The notes: generated by a model from the sequence alone, not told the origin. Positions 55,613-64,000 are shown, counted from the first letter of the stretch. The stretch: DNA of 64,000 nt from Streptomyces sp. Tu 3180 (GCF_009852415.1 NZ_WOXS01000002.1:2936501-3000500), one strand, 5' to 3'. Translations and numbers: made by a program.

Positions 55613-57814
55613 TCACCCGCCCTCCCGCTCCCCGTTCCGCTCGCCCTCCCGCTCCCCGTTCCGCTCATCGCCCCGCTGCTCCTCCGGACCCGTGGGGGCG
55701 GCCCGCACGGGCCCGTGCGGGCCGCTCCCACGGCCGATGTCCGTCCGGAGCACCTCGAGCAGCGCCCGCAGCCTCGGCGACGCCGCCAGTTCCTCCAGCG
55801 TCACCGGGCGGCCCTGCGCGTCGGCGATCGGCAGACGCCAGTTCGGGTACTGGTCCCAGGTCCCGGGGAGGTTCTGCGGGCGCCGGTCGCCCACGCCGTC
55901 GGGGAGCCAGACGCCTACCAGGCGGGCCGGGGTGCGCAGCAGGTAGCGGTGCACGGCCCGGATCCCGTCCTCCTCCGCGGAGGTTCCGGTTCCGCCGGTG
56001 CCGCCCCGCAGCAGACCGAGTCCGGCCAGCAGCTCCAGCCACTCCGCCGTGTCGGCGGCGGCCTCGGCGCGCTCCTCGGCCGGAGGGCGGGTGAGCAGGC
56101 CCAGGCCGGCGCGGAGGTCGACGTGTTCGCCGGTGAGGCGGGCGGCGGTGGGCGGCAGGTCGTGGGTGGTGGCGGTGGCCAGGCAGTCGGCGCGCCAGCG
56201 CTCCGGCGGCAGCGGGCGGCCGTCGCCCTCCCAGTCCCGTTCGAACCAGAGCACCGAGGTGCCGTACACCCCGCGCTCGCGCAGCGCCTCGCGCACGCCG
56301 GGCTCGACCGTGCCCAGGTCCTCGCCGATCACCACCGCCCCGGCCCGGGACGCCTCCAGGACGAGGACGGCGAGCATGGCCTCGGCGTCGTAGCGGACGT
56401 AGGTGCCCTCGGTGGGCGGGTGGCCCTCGGGCACCCACCAGAGCCGGAACAGGCCCATGACGTGGTCGATGCGCAGCGCGCCCGCGTACCGGAAGAGGGC
56501 CCGGAGCAGGGCGCGGAAGGGGGCGTAGCCGGACTCGGCGAGCCGGTCCGGGCGCCAGGGCGGCAGGCCCCAGTCCTGACCGCGCGCGTTGAAGGCGTCC
56601 GGGGGCGCGCCGACGGACGTGCCGGGCGCGAAGTACTCCTGTTGCGCCCAGGCGTCGGCGCCGCCGGGGTGCACGCCGACGGCGAGGTCGTGCACGATCC
56701 CGACCGGCATCCCGGCCTCGCGCGCGGTGCGCTGGGCGTCGGTGAGCTGGGCGTCGGTGAGCCAGGCGAGGCGGGAGTGGAAGTCGACGCGGTCCGCCAG
56801 CTCGCGCCGGGCGCGGGCGGTCTCGGACGAGCGCGGGTCGCGCAGGCCGGCGGGCCACCGGTGCCAGTCGGCGCCGTGCACCTCGGCGAGCGCGCACCAG
56901 GTGGCGTGGTCCTCCAGGGCCCGGCCCTGGCCGGCGAGGAAGTCGCGGTAGGCGGCGTGCCGCCCGGGTCCGAGCGGGACCGCGTGCGCCAGCTCCAGCG
57001 CCTCGCGCTTGGCCTCCCACACGGCGTCCCGGTCGATCAGCGCGCCCCGCTCCAGCACCGCCTCGCGCAGCCGTCCCGCCCGCTCCAGCAGGGCGCGCAC
57101 GCGCTCGCGGTCCTCGACGTGGGCGAACTCGGGGACGGCCTCGATCCGCAGGTGCACCGGGTCGGGGAAGCGGCGCGAGGAGGGGCGGTACGGGGAGGGA
57201 TCGGTCGGGGCGCCGGGGACGGCCGCGTGCAGGGGGTTGACCTGGACGAACCCGGCGCCGAGGGTGCGTCCCGCCCAGCCGGCGAGTTCACCGAGGTCCC
57301 CCAGGTCGCCCATGCCCCAGGAGCGGCGGGAGAGGAGGGAGTAGAGCTGGACGAGGAGGCCGTACGAGCGGCCCGGGGGCGCGGGCAGGCGGGGCGGGGC
57401 GACGATCAGGTGGGCACGGGCGGCGCGGCCGTCGGGGGCGGTGGCGGTCACCTCGTGCACGCCGGGCGGGAGGTGTCCGGCCGACGCGCGGGTCTCGCCC
57501 TGTTCGGTGCGCACGCGCAGCCGGGTGCCCTCGGGGAGCGCGGCGAGCGCGGGCGGGACGTCCGTGCCCCAGCCGACCACGGTGGGCGGCAGCAGCCGCT
57601 CGTCCCGTTCCCGTTCCCCGGCGGTGAGCGCGGCGCGGACGGCGTCGGGGGTGCCCGCGTCCACGCCGAGGGCGGCCAGCGCGCGCGTGACGGCGGTGGC
57701 CGAGGCGGTGACCGTGCGGTCCGGGGAGGGGCGGTAGGAGGTGGCGACGCCGTGCAGGGCGGCGAGCCGGGACAGGTCCTCGGAAGGGGGCTCGGCCGGC
57801 CGGGACGCGGTCAC
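55613..57814 (-). CDS. malQ: 4-alpha-glucanotransferase (GH77)
   Basis: 733 residues. Catalytic residues of the family are in place: Asp450 (LRIDHVMGLF, nucleophile), Glu498 (VIGEDLGTVEP, acid/base) and Asp552 (THDLP, stabiliser). An N-terminal domain of about 150 residues precedes the GH77 barrel. It transfers maltooligosaccharide units in glycogen/maltose metabolism. The C-terminus (EEQRGDERNGEREGERNGER) is an unusual hydrophilic repeat encoded by a 24-bp duplication. A GTG at 57814 starts directly after the stop of the 94-residue gene (TAG then GTG), with CCGGAG upstream. Confidence 0.94.
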   Translation of the reverse strand: MTASRPAEPPSEDLSRLAALHGVATSYRPSPDRTVTASATAVTRALAALGVDAGTPDAVRAALTAGERERDERLLPPTVVGWGTDVPPALAALPEGTRLRVRTEQGETRASAGHLPPGVHEVTATAPDGRAARAHLIVAPPRLPAPPGRSYGLLVQLYSLLSRRSWGMGDLGDLGELAGWAGRTLGAGFVQVNPLHAAVPGAPTDPSPYRPSSRRFPDPVHLRIEAVPEFAHVEDRERVRALLERAGRLREAVLERGALIDRDAVWEAKREALELAHAVPLGPGRHAAYRDFLAGQGRALEDHATWCALAEVHGADWHRWPAGLRDPRSSETARARRELADRVDFHSRLAWLTDAQLTDAQRTAREAGMPVGIVHDLAVGVHPGGADAWAQQEYFAPGTSVGAPPDAFNARGQDWGLPPWRPDRLAESGYAPFRALLRALFRYAGALRIDHVMGLFRLWWVPEGHPPTEGTYVRYDAEAMLAVLVLEASRAGAVVIGEDLGTVEPGVREALRERGVYGTSVLWFERDWEGDGRPLPPERWRADCLATATTHDLPPTAARLTGEHVDLRAGLGLLTRPPAEERAEAAADTAEWLELLAGLGLLRGGTGGTGTSAEEDGIRAVHRYLLRTPARLVGVWLPDGVGDRRPQNLPGTWDQYPNWRLPIADAQGRPVTLEELAASPRLRALLEVLRTDIGRGSGPHGPVRAAPTGPEEQRGDERNGEREGERNGEREGG
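55618..55665 (-). repeat. 24-bp direct duplication at the malQ 3' end
   Basis: Two exact copies, 55618-55641 and 55642-55665, encoding an ERNGEREG unit twice. The duplicated tail does not touch the catalytic domain. Confidence 0.85.
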
Positions 57815-58099
57815 CTAGGGCTCCGGGCGGTACTGGGCCGGGAAGGAGTCGAGTCCCGAGGCGTCCGTGGCGGCGTCGGACTCGCTGGTCAGGGGGGCGG
57901 TGTCGGCGAGCGGGGGCTCGCTGGTGAGGGGTTCGGCGTCGGGCAGCGGGGGTTCGCTGGTGAGCGGGACCTCGGTGCAGGGCCCTTCGGCGCTGAAGAC
58001 GCACAGGTGCAGGCCCTCGGGGCCGGCGGGCGGTGCGGCGGACGGCTCCGCCGTGGGTTTGGACAGGGCCGGGGACGGTACGTACGCCGGTGCAGCCAC
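57815..58099 (-). CDS. Small Pro/Ser/Thr/Glu-rich protein, 94 residues, upstream of malQ
   Basis: Low complexity, containing three repeats of PLTSEPPL-like units (PLTSEPPLPDAEPLTSEPPL and PLTSES) and two Cys in HLCVFSAEGPC. GTG 58099 is led by GAGGAGG. The stop TAG is adjacent to the malQ GTG, so it is probably translated before malQ from the same mRNA. Composition resembles a disordered linker; I recognise no function. Confidence 0.7.
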   Translation of the reverse strand: MAAPAYVPSPALSKPTAEPSAAPPAGPEGLHLCVFSAEGPCTEVPLTSEPPLPDAEPLTSEPPLADTAPLTSESDAATDASGLDSFPAQYRPEP

Positions 58100-58424
58100 A
58101 GGTGGCCTCCTCGTCGGGCACTGCTCGCGCCGCTCGGCGGATCACGCGAGCAGCGGTGCGGGTCGTTCGTGCGGGTTACCTCGCAGCCCTACCCAGCGGG
58201 CGCGAGGCCAGACGCGCGAACTCGCACAACGTGCTTCTGCTCACACTCTCTCCGCGTTCCCTCACTCCACAGTGGGACAAACACGCCACAACGGCCACTC
58301 TCATTGACACGTTCACCGCAGGAATGGTGGGCTCGGGCTGCTCGGTAACGGATCGGACACGGTCGTCGGCCACGGGGATTCGGACGGCCGTCGGGCGACC
58401 GGGGTCGGGCGACGAGGAGGGGCT
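58100..58424. other. Divergent intergenic region upstream of malQ unit and GH84-like gene
   Basis: No gene seen. It has TTGACACG (from 58304) as a possible -35 for the right-hand gene and short CG-rich inverted repeats but no clear operator. Confidence 0.4.
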
Positions 58425-61301
58425 GTGCAGTTGGGGCGTGGGAGAAGGGCGGCCGCCCTCGCGTTCGCCGTCGTCGCCGGGACCCTGGGCGCCGCGCCCG
58501 CCTCCGTGGCGGCCCCGCCCGCGCCCGGGACGACCACGGCGCCCGTTCCCGAGACGGCCGGGGCGGAACTGTCCGTGTGGCCGCGCCCGCACTCCCTGCG
58601 CGCGAACGGCGCCCCGGTCGCGGTGACCGGCGAGGTCGCCCTGCTCGCGGACGCGACGGCCGACGCGTACGCCCTCGACGCGCTGCGCGCGCTGCTGCGG
58701 CAGGCCGGAGCGCGCCGGTTCACCGCCCCCGGCGCACCGGTGCCCGAGGGGGCGCTCGTGGTGCGCGTGAGCATGGAACGTCCCACGGGCGACCCCCGGC
58801 ACGCCCTTCCCGCGGGCGGCTACACGCTCACCACCGGCCGGGGCGCCGTCTCCCTCACCGGGGCGGACGGCGACGGCCTGTTCCACGCCGTGCAGACGCT
58901 GCGCCAGCTCCTGCGCCCGGACGGCCGCCTCGCCGCGGCGGTCGTCCGGGACTGGCCGGGCACCGCCGTGCGCGGCGTCACCGAGGGCTTCTACGGCACC
59001 CCGTGGACGCACCGGCAGCGGCTGGAGCAGCTGGACTTCATGGGCCGCACCAAGCAGAACCGGTACCTCTACGCGCCCGGTGACGACCTGCACCGGCAGG
59101 CCCGCTGGCGTGAGCCGTACCCGGCCGAACGGCGCGCGGAGTTCCGGGAGCTGGCCGAGCGGGCCCGGCGCAACCACGTCACGCTCGGCTGGGCGGTGGC
59201 GCCGGGCCAGGCGATGTGCTTCGCCTCGGACGCCGACCTGCGCGCGCTGAACCGCAAGCTCGACGCGATGTGGGCCCTGGGGTTCCGCACCTTCCAGCTC
59301 CAGTTCCAGGACGTCAGCTACAGCGAGTGGCACTGCGGGGCGGACGCCGACCGGTTCGGCTCCGGCCCCGGGGCCGCCGCCCGCGCCCAGGCCCGCGTGG
59401 CGAACGCGGTGGCCCGTCACCTGGCGGACCGCCACCCGGGCTCGGCCGCGCTGTCCCTGATGCCCACCGAGTACTACGAGGAGGGCTCGACCGCCTACCG
59501 GCGCGCCCTCGCGAGGGCCCTGGACCCGGGCGTCGAGGTGGCGTGGACCGGGGTCGGGGTGGTGCCGCGCACCATCACGGGCCGCGAACTGGCCGAGGCG
59601 CGCGAGGTGTTCGCGCACCCGCTGGTGACCATGGACAACTACCCGGTGAACGACTACGCCCCCGGCCGGATCTTCCTCGGCCCCTACCAGGGCCGCGAAC
59701 CGGCCGTCGCCGCGGGCTCGGCCGCCCTGCTCGCCAACGCGATGGAGCAGCCCGAGGCGTCCCGCATCCCGCTGTTCACCGCCGCCGACTTCGCCTGGAA
59801 CCCGCGCGACTACCGCCCCCGGGAGTCCTGGCGGGCCGCGATCGCCGACCTCGCGGGCGGCGACGACGGCCGCCGGGAGGCCCTGGCCGCGCTCGCGGGG
59901 AACACCGCGTCCTCGGTCCTGGGCGGCGAGGAGTCGGCGTACCTGCGTCCGCTGCTGGAGGACTTCTGGCGGGCCCGGGGCCGGACCGCCGCCCGCGGCG
60001 AGGACGAGCCCGGGGCCGCCCGCCGCCTGCGGGCCGCCTTCACGGTGCTGCGCGAGACGCCGCGGCGGCTGTCCGGCACCGCGCTCGCGGTCGAGGTGGC
60101 CCCCTGGACCGGGCAGCTGGCCCGCTACGGCGACGCCGGCCTCACGGCCCTGGACATGCTGGACGCCCAGCGCGCCGGGGACGCGGGCGCCGCCTGGACG
60201 GCGTACCGGAGGCTGGGCGAGCAGCGGGCGCGGCTGGAGTCCACGCGGGTGACGGTCGGCAAGGGCGTCCTGGACCCGTTCCTGAGCCGGGCGCAGAAGG
60301 CGTACGAGAGCTGGGCCGGCATCGACCACGAGCCGCCCGCGCGCTCCGGCGGCCAGGACGACGGGCGCACCCTGCTCCTCGCGCGGGCCCGCTCCCTGAG
60401 CGCCGTGACGGTGCTCACCGAGCCCGGCACGCACGGGACGGTGGAGATCCGCGTGCCGGGCGAGGGCTGGCGCCGCCTCGGCGCGCTGTCCGGCACGGGC
60501 GCCACCGAGCTGCGGACCGGCGGACCGGCCGACGCCGTCCGGGTCACCGGCGCCGGCCCCGACCGGGTCCGGCACCTGATCCCCTGGTACGCGGACGCGT
60601 CCGCCGCCTCCCTGGAGCTGCCCGGCGACCGGGCGGACGCCGACATCGGCGGCACCCTGCGGCTGACGGCCGTCCTCGGCTCGCTGCGCCCCGACGAGGT
60701 GCGCGGCAGGCTGACCGCCGAGGCCCCCGAGGGCCTGCGGGTCCGGGTCCCCGAGGGCGCGCTGACCGTGCCGCGCGGCACGCCGCTGGAGGTGCCGGTC
60801 GAGGTGACCGTGGAGCCGGGCACGCCGGCCCGGTCGTACGAGGTCCGGCTCGGCTTCGGCGGGGCGAGCCGCACGCTGACCGTCCACGCCGTCCCGCGCA
60901 CCGCCGGCCCCGACCTGGCCCGCACCGGCCGGGCGAGCTCCTCGGCCGACGAGACCCCCGACTTCCCCGCCCCGGCGGCGAACGACGGCGACCCGGCCAC
61001 CCGCTGGTCGTCCCCGGTCGACGACGACGCCTGGTGGCAGGTCGAGCTGGAGCGCCCGGTGCGGCTCGGGAAGGTCGCGCTGCACTGGCAGGACGCGTAC
61101 CCGTCGGCGTACCGCGTCGAGGTCTCGGCGGACGGCCGCACCTGGCGCACCGCGGCGACGGTGCGGGACGGGCACGGCGGCCGGGAGACCGTCCGCATGG
61201 ACGAGCGCGACGTGCGCCACGTCCGCGTCCAGGGCGAGAGGCGGGCCACGCCCTACGGCTACTCGCTGTGGTCGGTGGAGGCGTACTCGGTCGCGGACTG
61301 A
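58425..61301 (+). CDS. Secreted GH84-like beta-N-acetylglucosaminidase with CBM32-type C-terminus
   Basis: 958 residues. Signal peptide about 1-29 (RRAAALAFAVVAGTLGAAPASVA). A hexosaminidase N-terminal-like domain (about 45-180) precedes the barrel, which opens with RGVTEGFYGTPWTHRQRLEQL as in GH84 enzymes. The catalytic pair normally written DD appears here as QFQDVSYSEWHC, Gln295-Asp296. A C-terminal discoidin/CBM32 module (NDGDPATRWSSPVDDDAWWQVELE) ends the protein. It would act on chitin, hyaluronan-like or O-GlcNAc substrates. A GTG at 58425 with GAGGAGGGG just upstream. The Asp-to-Gln change is discussed in the findings. Confidence 0.85.
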   Translation: MQLGRGRRAAALAFAVVAGTLGAAPASVAAPPAPGTTTAPVPETAGAELSVWPRPHSLRANGAPVAVTGEVALLADATADAYALDALRALLRQAGARRFTAPGAPVPEGALVVRVSMERPTGDPRHALPAGGYTLTTGRGAVSLTGADGDGLFHAVQTLRQLLRPDGRLAAAVVRDWPGTAVRGVTEGFYGTPWTHRQRLEQLDFMGRTKQNRYLYAPGDDLHRQARWREPYPAERRAEFRELAERARRNHVTLGWAVAPGQAMCFASDADLRALNRKLDAMWALGFRTFQLQFQDVSYSEWHCGADADRFGSGPGAAARAQARVANAVARHLADRHPGSAALSLMPTEYYEEGSTAYRRALARALDPGVEVAWTGVGVVPRTITGRELAEAREVFAHPLVTMDNYPVNDYAPGRIFLGPYQGREPAVAAGSAALLANAMEQPEASRIPLFTAADFAWNPRDYRPRESWRAAIADLAGGDDGRREALAALAGNTASSVLGGEESAYLRPLLEDFWRARGRTAARGEDEPGAARRLRAAFTVLRETPRRLSGTALAVEVAPWTGQLARYGDAGLTALDMLDAQRAGDAGAAWTAYRRLGEQRARLESTRVTVGKGVLDPFLSRAQKAYESWAGIDHEPPARSGGQDDGRTLLLARARSLSAVTVLTEPGTHGTVEIRVPGEGWRRLGALSGTGATELRTGGPADAVRVTGAGPDRVRHLIPWYADASAASLELPGDRADADIGGTLRLTAVLGSLRPDEVRGRLTAEAPEGLRVRVPEGALTVPRGTPLEVPVEVTVEPGTPARSYEVRLGFGGASRTLTVHAVPRTAGPDLARTGRASSSADETPDFPAPAANDGDPATRWSSPVDDDAWWQVELERPVRLGKVALHWQDAYPSAYRVEVSADGRTWRTAATVRDGHGGRETVRMDERDVRHVRVQGERRATPYGYSLWSVEAYSVAD

Positions 61302-61423
61302 CCCCGCGGACGGCACCGCACCGCCCAGCTCGCGGGCGATCGGACGCCCCGCCGTCAGGGGCCCGAAGGGACTGTCTCGGCAAACGAACGACAGTAAACA
61401 AGTCCGCATTGGGTGCATGGGTG

Positions 61424-61486
61424 ATAAAAGTTCAACAATGGCCACATGAATAAAAGTTGACGCTTCGTTAAACGCGCTGGTACCTT
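61424..61486 (+). promoter_or_regulatory. Promoter region of the secreted-protein gene with repeated ATAAAAGTT
   Basis: TTGACG (61457-61462), 18 bases, TACCTT (61481-61486) make a fair promoter. ATAAAAGTT occurs at 61424 and 61450, 26 bp apart, the second overlapping the -35. The region 61302-61593 is AT-richer than its surroundings and otherwise has no gene. Confidence 0.5.
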
Positions 61487-61593
61487 CCCGAGACAGGCCA
61501 GCACACCACGGCCTTACGGGGGATGGAAAATGTGAGGGGATTCGTATCTTCACAGCGCCTGCCCCGTGCCTTTCACACGAAACACAGGGGAAA

Positions 61594-62016
61594 ATGAAGA
61601 ACAGCGCACGAATTTCCACGATCGCCGGTACGGCAGCGGTGATCACCCTCGCACTGGCCCCCCTCGCCGAGGCCAACTGGAGCAGCTCCATAACGGCCGC
61701 CAGCGTGGGCTTCGAATCCCGGCGCTGGTCGGACGAGCTGTACTCGCAGGTCCAGTTCACGGACTGCAGGACGGACGGCTCCAAGAGCACCGACGTGCAG
61801 ATGTGGCGGGACAGGACCGCACTGCCGGACCTGTCCTACGACAACAAGACGTTCACCGCCTGCTTCAGCGGCGGCACCAGCAACGGCGAGTGGACCGACC
61901 TGCCGGCCGGCATGAACGACTACTACTTCAAGATCATGAAGATCGGTGGCTCCACGTTCGGCCCGCAGCTGAGCGTGAGCACGGTCACGGTGGACACCAC
62001 CAAGGCCGACGGCTGA
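61594..62016 (+). CDS. Small secreted protein, two Cys, unknown function
   Basis: 140 residues. Signal peptide about 1-27 (AVITLALAPLAEA, cleaved before NWSSS). The mature part is about 113 residues with Cys58 and Cys90, probably one disulfide, and a beta-rich pattern (DELYSQVQFTDC, LSYDNKTFTACFSGG, DYYFKIMKIGG). AGGGGAAA precedes the ATG at 61594, a strong site. A hairpin follows its stop; membrane and ABC genes come next on the same strand. I do not recognise the family. Confidence 0.8.
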   Translation: MKNSARISTIAGTAAVITLALAPLAEANWSSSITAASVGFESRRWSDELYSQVQFTDCRTDGSKSTDVQMWRDRTALPDLSYDNKTFTACFSGGTSNGEWTDLPAGMNDYYFKIMKIGGSTFGPQLSVSTVTVDTTKADG

Positions 62017-62030
62017 CGTATCCAGCGACC

Positions 62031-62057
62031 GGGGGGTGCTCTTCTGGAGCACCCCCC
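62031..62057 (+). terminator. Hairpin between the secreted-protein gene and the transporter genes
   Basis: An 11-bp stem GGGGGGTGCTC / GAGCACCCCCC (62031-62041 with 62047-62057), loop TTCTG, 14 bases after the stop. It may end most transcripts and let a fraction read into the next genes, giving more secreted protein than transporter. Confidence 0.75.
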
Positions 62058-62088
62058 CGTCCGGCCGTCGAGCATTCAGTGAGGCTCA

Positions 62089-63369
62089 ATGAAATTCACG
62101 ACAAGTCTGCGCAGTGGAAGTGTGCGATGGGCCGCCCCCGTCGTTCTCCTGCTGACACTCTTCTATTACATGGCGGGAGAGACCGCTCCTCTCTCCAGTT
62201 ACTACCATTATGCGCCGACTATTGTCGCAGAGCCGCTCACGAGCCTTTATGCGTTGGCTTATGCGGTGGCAGCGGCACTTGCCTGCTGGGAGAGCGGGCG
62301 CCTGCGGAGTGCCCGGATATGGTCGCTGGCCCCGGCCCGCTCTCGCTATCTGATCGCGGCGAATGTCCTGGCCCCGGTGATCCTGCTTTCGTGGCTCGTT
62401 CTCCTCGCTCCACCGGCGATCTCACTTGTGCGGTCGGCAACGATGCCCAGCCTCGACAGCCTGCGGCTGCCGCTCGCCGCGATGGTGCTGTGCGTTGCGC
62501 ACGCCGTCCTCGGATTCGCCGTCGGTTGCCGGGTCCCGCGCGTCATCGCCACGCCGATCGTGGCCGTGGTCGACTGGGTCGCTGTCGCCTTCACCAGCGC
62601 GGTCCTGCCCTACTGGCCTCGCCATGTCTCCGGACAGTTCGGGAGCATAGGTTTCGGGGAGGTGCCCAGCCTTGTGGCGGCGGGGGTGCCCGTGCTGCTG
62701 GCCGGCGGCGTCGCCGCGGGGCTGATGATCCTGTGGCTGCCCTACGGGTGGCGCGCGCTGCGGGTCGCCGTCGCGGCTGCCGTCGCCGTGGGCGGGGTCT
62801 TCGGGGCTTATCGCACGGCCGCCGACTGGCCGGCCACCCCGCCGCTGACCGCCGGGAACGTGGCGATGAAGTGCGCGGGCAGCGCACCGCGCATGTGTGT
62901 ACCGGAGTTCAACGCGCGCCATCTGCCGCAGGTCCAGCGCGACACCGCCAAGGCCCTGCGCGTGCTGCGTGACGCCGGAGCGACCTCGGCACAGCCCCGT
63001 CTCATCACCGACGGCTACGTCGACGGGCGCCTCCAGAAGCCCTCCACGGATACGGTGTGGCGCATGATGCTGACCCGTCAGGTCCCGAGGGGTGACGCCG
63101 TGTACCAGGTCGTGGTGCAGTCCCTGCATTTCCGGTGCAAGCAGGTCGACGTCCGTACCGCCCACTCGGCCTGGCTGTGGGCCGCCATGAGGACCGGCCA
63201 GGAGAAGGCGTACCAGATGCGCCGGGAGCAGGAGGGTCTGGATCCTACGGCCCTGCAGGTGGAGAAGCAGGTCCGGGCCGACGTCACCCAGGTGCTGGCC
63301 CAGCCGCAGGCGGAGCAGACCGAGTGGATCAGGAAGACGCTCGACACATGTGAAGCGAAGACCTCGTGA
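62089..63369 (+). CDS. Polytopic membrane protein with soluble C-terminal domain
   Basis: 426 residues: about seven transmembrane helices in the first 240 residues, then a soluble region (about 250-426) with Cys and charged residues (NARHLPQVQRDTAKALRVLRD). Topology fits the permease-like component of an ABC system, with an unusual C-terminal domain. The first third uses codons such as TAT, CTT, TTG and GCT that are rare in neighbouring genes, a sign of transfer. Its stop overlaps the next GTG by 4 bases. Function unknown. Confidence 0.8.
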   Translation: MKFTTSLRSGSVRWAAPVVLLLTLFYYMAGETAPLSSYYHYAPTIVAEPLTSLYALAYAVAAALACWESGRLRSARIWSLAPARSRYLIAANVLAPVILLSWLVLLAPPAISLVRSATMPSLDSLRLPLAAMVLCVAHAVLGFAVGCRVPRVIATPIVAVVDWVAVAFTSAVLPYWPRHVSGQFGSIGFGEVPSLVAAGVPVLLAGGVAAGLMILWLPYGWRALRVAVAAAVAVGGVFGAYRTAADWPATPPLTAGNVAMKCAGSAPRMCVPEFNARHLPQVQRDTAKALRVLRDAGATSAQPRLITDGYVDGRLQKPSTDTVWRMMLTRQVPRGDAVYQVVVQSLHFRCKQVDVRTAHSAWLWAAMRTGQEKAYQMRREQEGLDPTALQVEKQVRADVTQVLAQPQAEQTEWIRKTLDTCEAKTS

Positions 63370-63947
63370 GGTGGTGGTTCAAGGCCCGCAAGGGTCACAC
63401 GCTGCTGCCGCTCGGCCTGGCCGTCTTCGCCGTCGCCCTGTACGCGATGCAGGACACCACGGTGCTGCTGCCGGCCATCCTCGGCCGGCCCCGGGTCGCG
63501 CTCTCGCTCTTCGTTCCCGTCCCTCTGCTCGCTTTCCTGATGGCAGTTCTGGAATCGCGGCTTCCCGCGGCTGAGGCATCCGGAGTCCGGTCCATGACGC
63601 GGCTCGACAACGGGCTCGTCACCGCGATCGTGGCCGCGGCGGTGCTGTGCAGCGTTCTCATCGCCTCCGTGCAGGGGACGGCCGCGGCCACGACTGGTGG
63701 CCGCAACGCCGTGTTCCTGACAGGCCTGATGCTGATCGGACGCGCGTGGGCCGGTCAGGCGGCGGTGATGCTCCCCGTGGGCTGGCTCGTCACCGTCGTA
63801 CTCGTGGGGTTCCACGCGAACAACACCCCGCGCCCCTGGACCGTCATCGCACTTCCCGCGGACGACGTGTTCGCGGCAGCCGCCTCCCTGGTGGTGTTCG
63901 CCATCGGCCTCGCCGCCCAGGTCCGCTCGTCGAGGAAAACAGCGTGA
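63366..63947 (+). CDS. Six-helix membrane protein
   Basis: 193 residues, about six hydrophobic segments (LLPLGLAVFAVALYAM, VALSLFVPVPLLAFLMAVL, GLVTAIVAAAVLCSVLIAS, AVFLTGLMLIGRAWAG, and others). GTG 63366 overlaps the previous TGA as GTGA, and the final TGA overlaps the next GTG the same way, so translation is tightly coupled. It would be the second membrane component of the transporter. Not recognised beyond topology. Confidence 0.8.
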   Translation: MRWWFKARKGHTLLPLGLAVFAVALYAMQDTTVLLPAILGRPRVALSLFVPVPLLAFLMAVLESRLPAAEASGVRSMTRLDNGLVTAIVAAAVLCSVLIASVQGTAAATTGGRNAVFLTGLMLIGRAWAGQAAVMLPVGWLVTVVLVGFHANNTPRPWTVIALPADDVFAAAASLVVFAIGLAAQVRSSRKTA

Positions 63948-64000
63948 CACTCGAACTCAGCAACATCACCTACAGCTACCGTCGCTGGAAGCCGCCGGTC
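63944..64000 (+). CDS. ABC transporter ATP-binding protein, N-terminal fragment
   Basis: GTG at 63944, VTLELSNITYSYRRWKPPV, continues past the window end. The pattern LxLxNITYSYRR is the first strand of an ABC nucleotide-binding domain just before the A-loop Tyr. The Walker A motif lies outside. It overlaps the previous stop by GTGA, showing that the membrane proteins form an ABC transporter with it. Confidence 0.75.
   Translation, partial: MTLELSNITYSYRRWKPPV

Overview
The window is a piece of a Streptomyces chromosome. It is very GC-rich, genes often start with GTG, and it carries actinobacterial hallmarks: the tandem clpP1-clpP2 pair, a sodF-type superoxide dismutase behind a perfect Nur (nickel regulator) box, a mycothiol-type DsbA-fold oxidoreductase, an Eis-like acetyltransferase, and a CGNR zinc-finger regulator. 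From memory, the order valS - clpX - clpP2 - clpP1 - tig - tRNAs - rpiB - permease - sodF - aminopeptidase N - subtilase - ECF sigma - asd - pepN follows the conserved core of Streptomyces chromosomes. Most of the window is therefore ordinary core, with accessory insertions.

Layout. Bases 1-10.7 kb: a membrane acyltransferase cut by the window edge, valS, a Pro/Gln-rich membrane protein, the Clp proteolysis block (clpX, clpP2, clpP1, trigger factor), tRNA-Pro(UGG), tRNA-Gly(UCC) and a small membrane protein. 10.7-19.7 kb: a 624-bp gene-free gap, a second acyltransferase, a MESH1-like HD protein, a membrane PP2C phosphatase, the Eis-like GNAT, an endonuclease VIII-type glycosylase, rpiB, an amino-acid permease and bioY. 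20.0-25.6 kb: a sulfur-acquisition island. It has two tiny, probably leaderless leader peptides, one of the LTSRRHVDL type and one that is polycysteine (MSCRTLCC). With them are a ROK regulator, a sulfonate-type ABC transporter whose binding-protein gene carries a single-base frameshift, and an FMN monooxygenase. 25.8-39 kb: a second permease with a doubtful start, sodF, a DsbA-like protein, aminopeptidase N, an AbiEi/DUF559-like orphan, a serine hydrolase, a Tat-exported metallophosphoesterase, Nudix, PNPOx-fold and VOC proteins and the CGNR regulator. 39-50 kb: a large secreted subtilase, an ECF sigma with a membrane partner, asd, a TerD protein and a second pepN. 50-58 kb: four small regulator/effector units (TetR + PH-like protein; EamA/MarR; FAD monooxygenase/TetR with an array of operators; malQ with a small partner). 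58.4-64 kb: a GH84-like secreted glycosidase with an altered catalytic pair. Last comes an uncharacterised module: a small secreted protein, two membrane proteins and the start of an ABC ATPase, with codon use unlike its surroundings.

Working together. The Clp block is one regulatory neighbourhood. clpP1-clpP2 form an operon with a Streptomyces-type promoter and a ClgR-like upstream site, and a three-copy repeat between clpP2 and clpX can fold into two exclusive hairpins. The sulfur island looks controlled at two levels: start of transcription (ROK regulator and a palindrome near the transporter promoter) and cysteine-sensed leader translation. Intrinsic-type hairpins close most operons and are listed with their arms. 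All functional calls come from reading the sequence and knowledge of the families; no database search was run.
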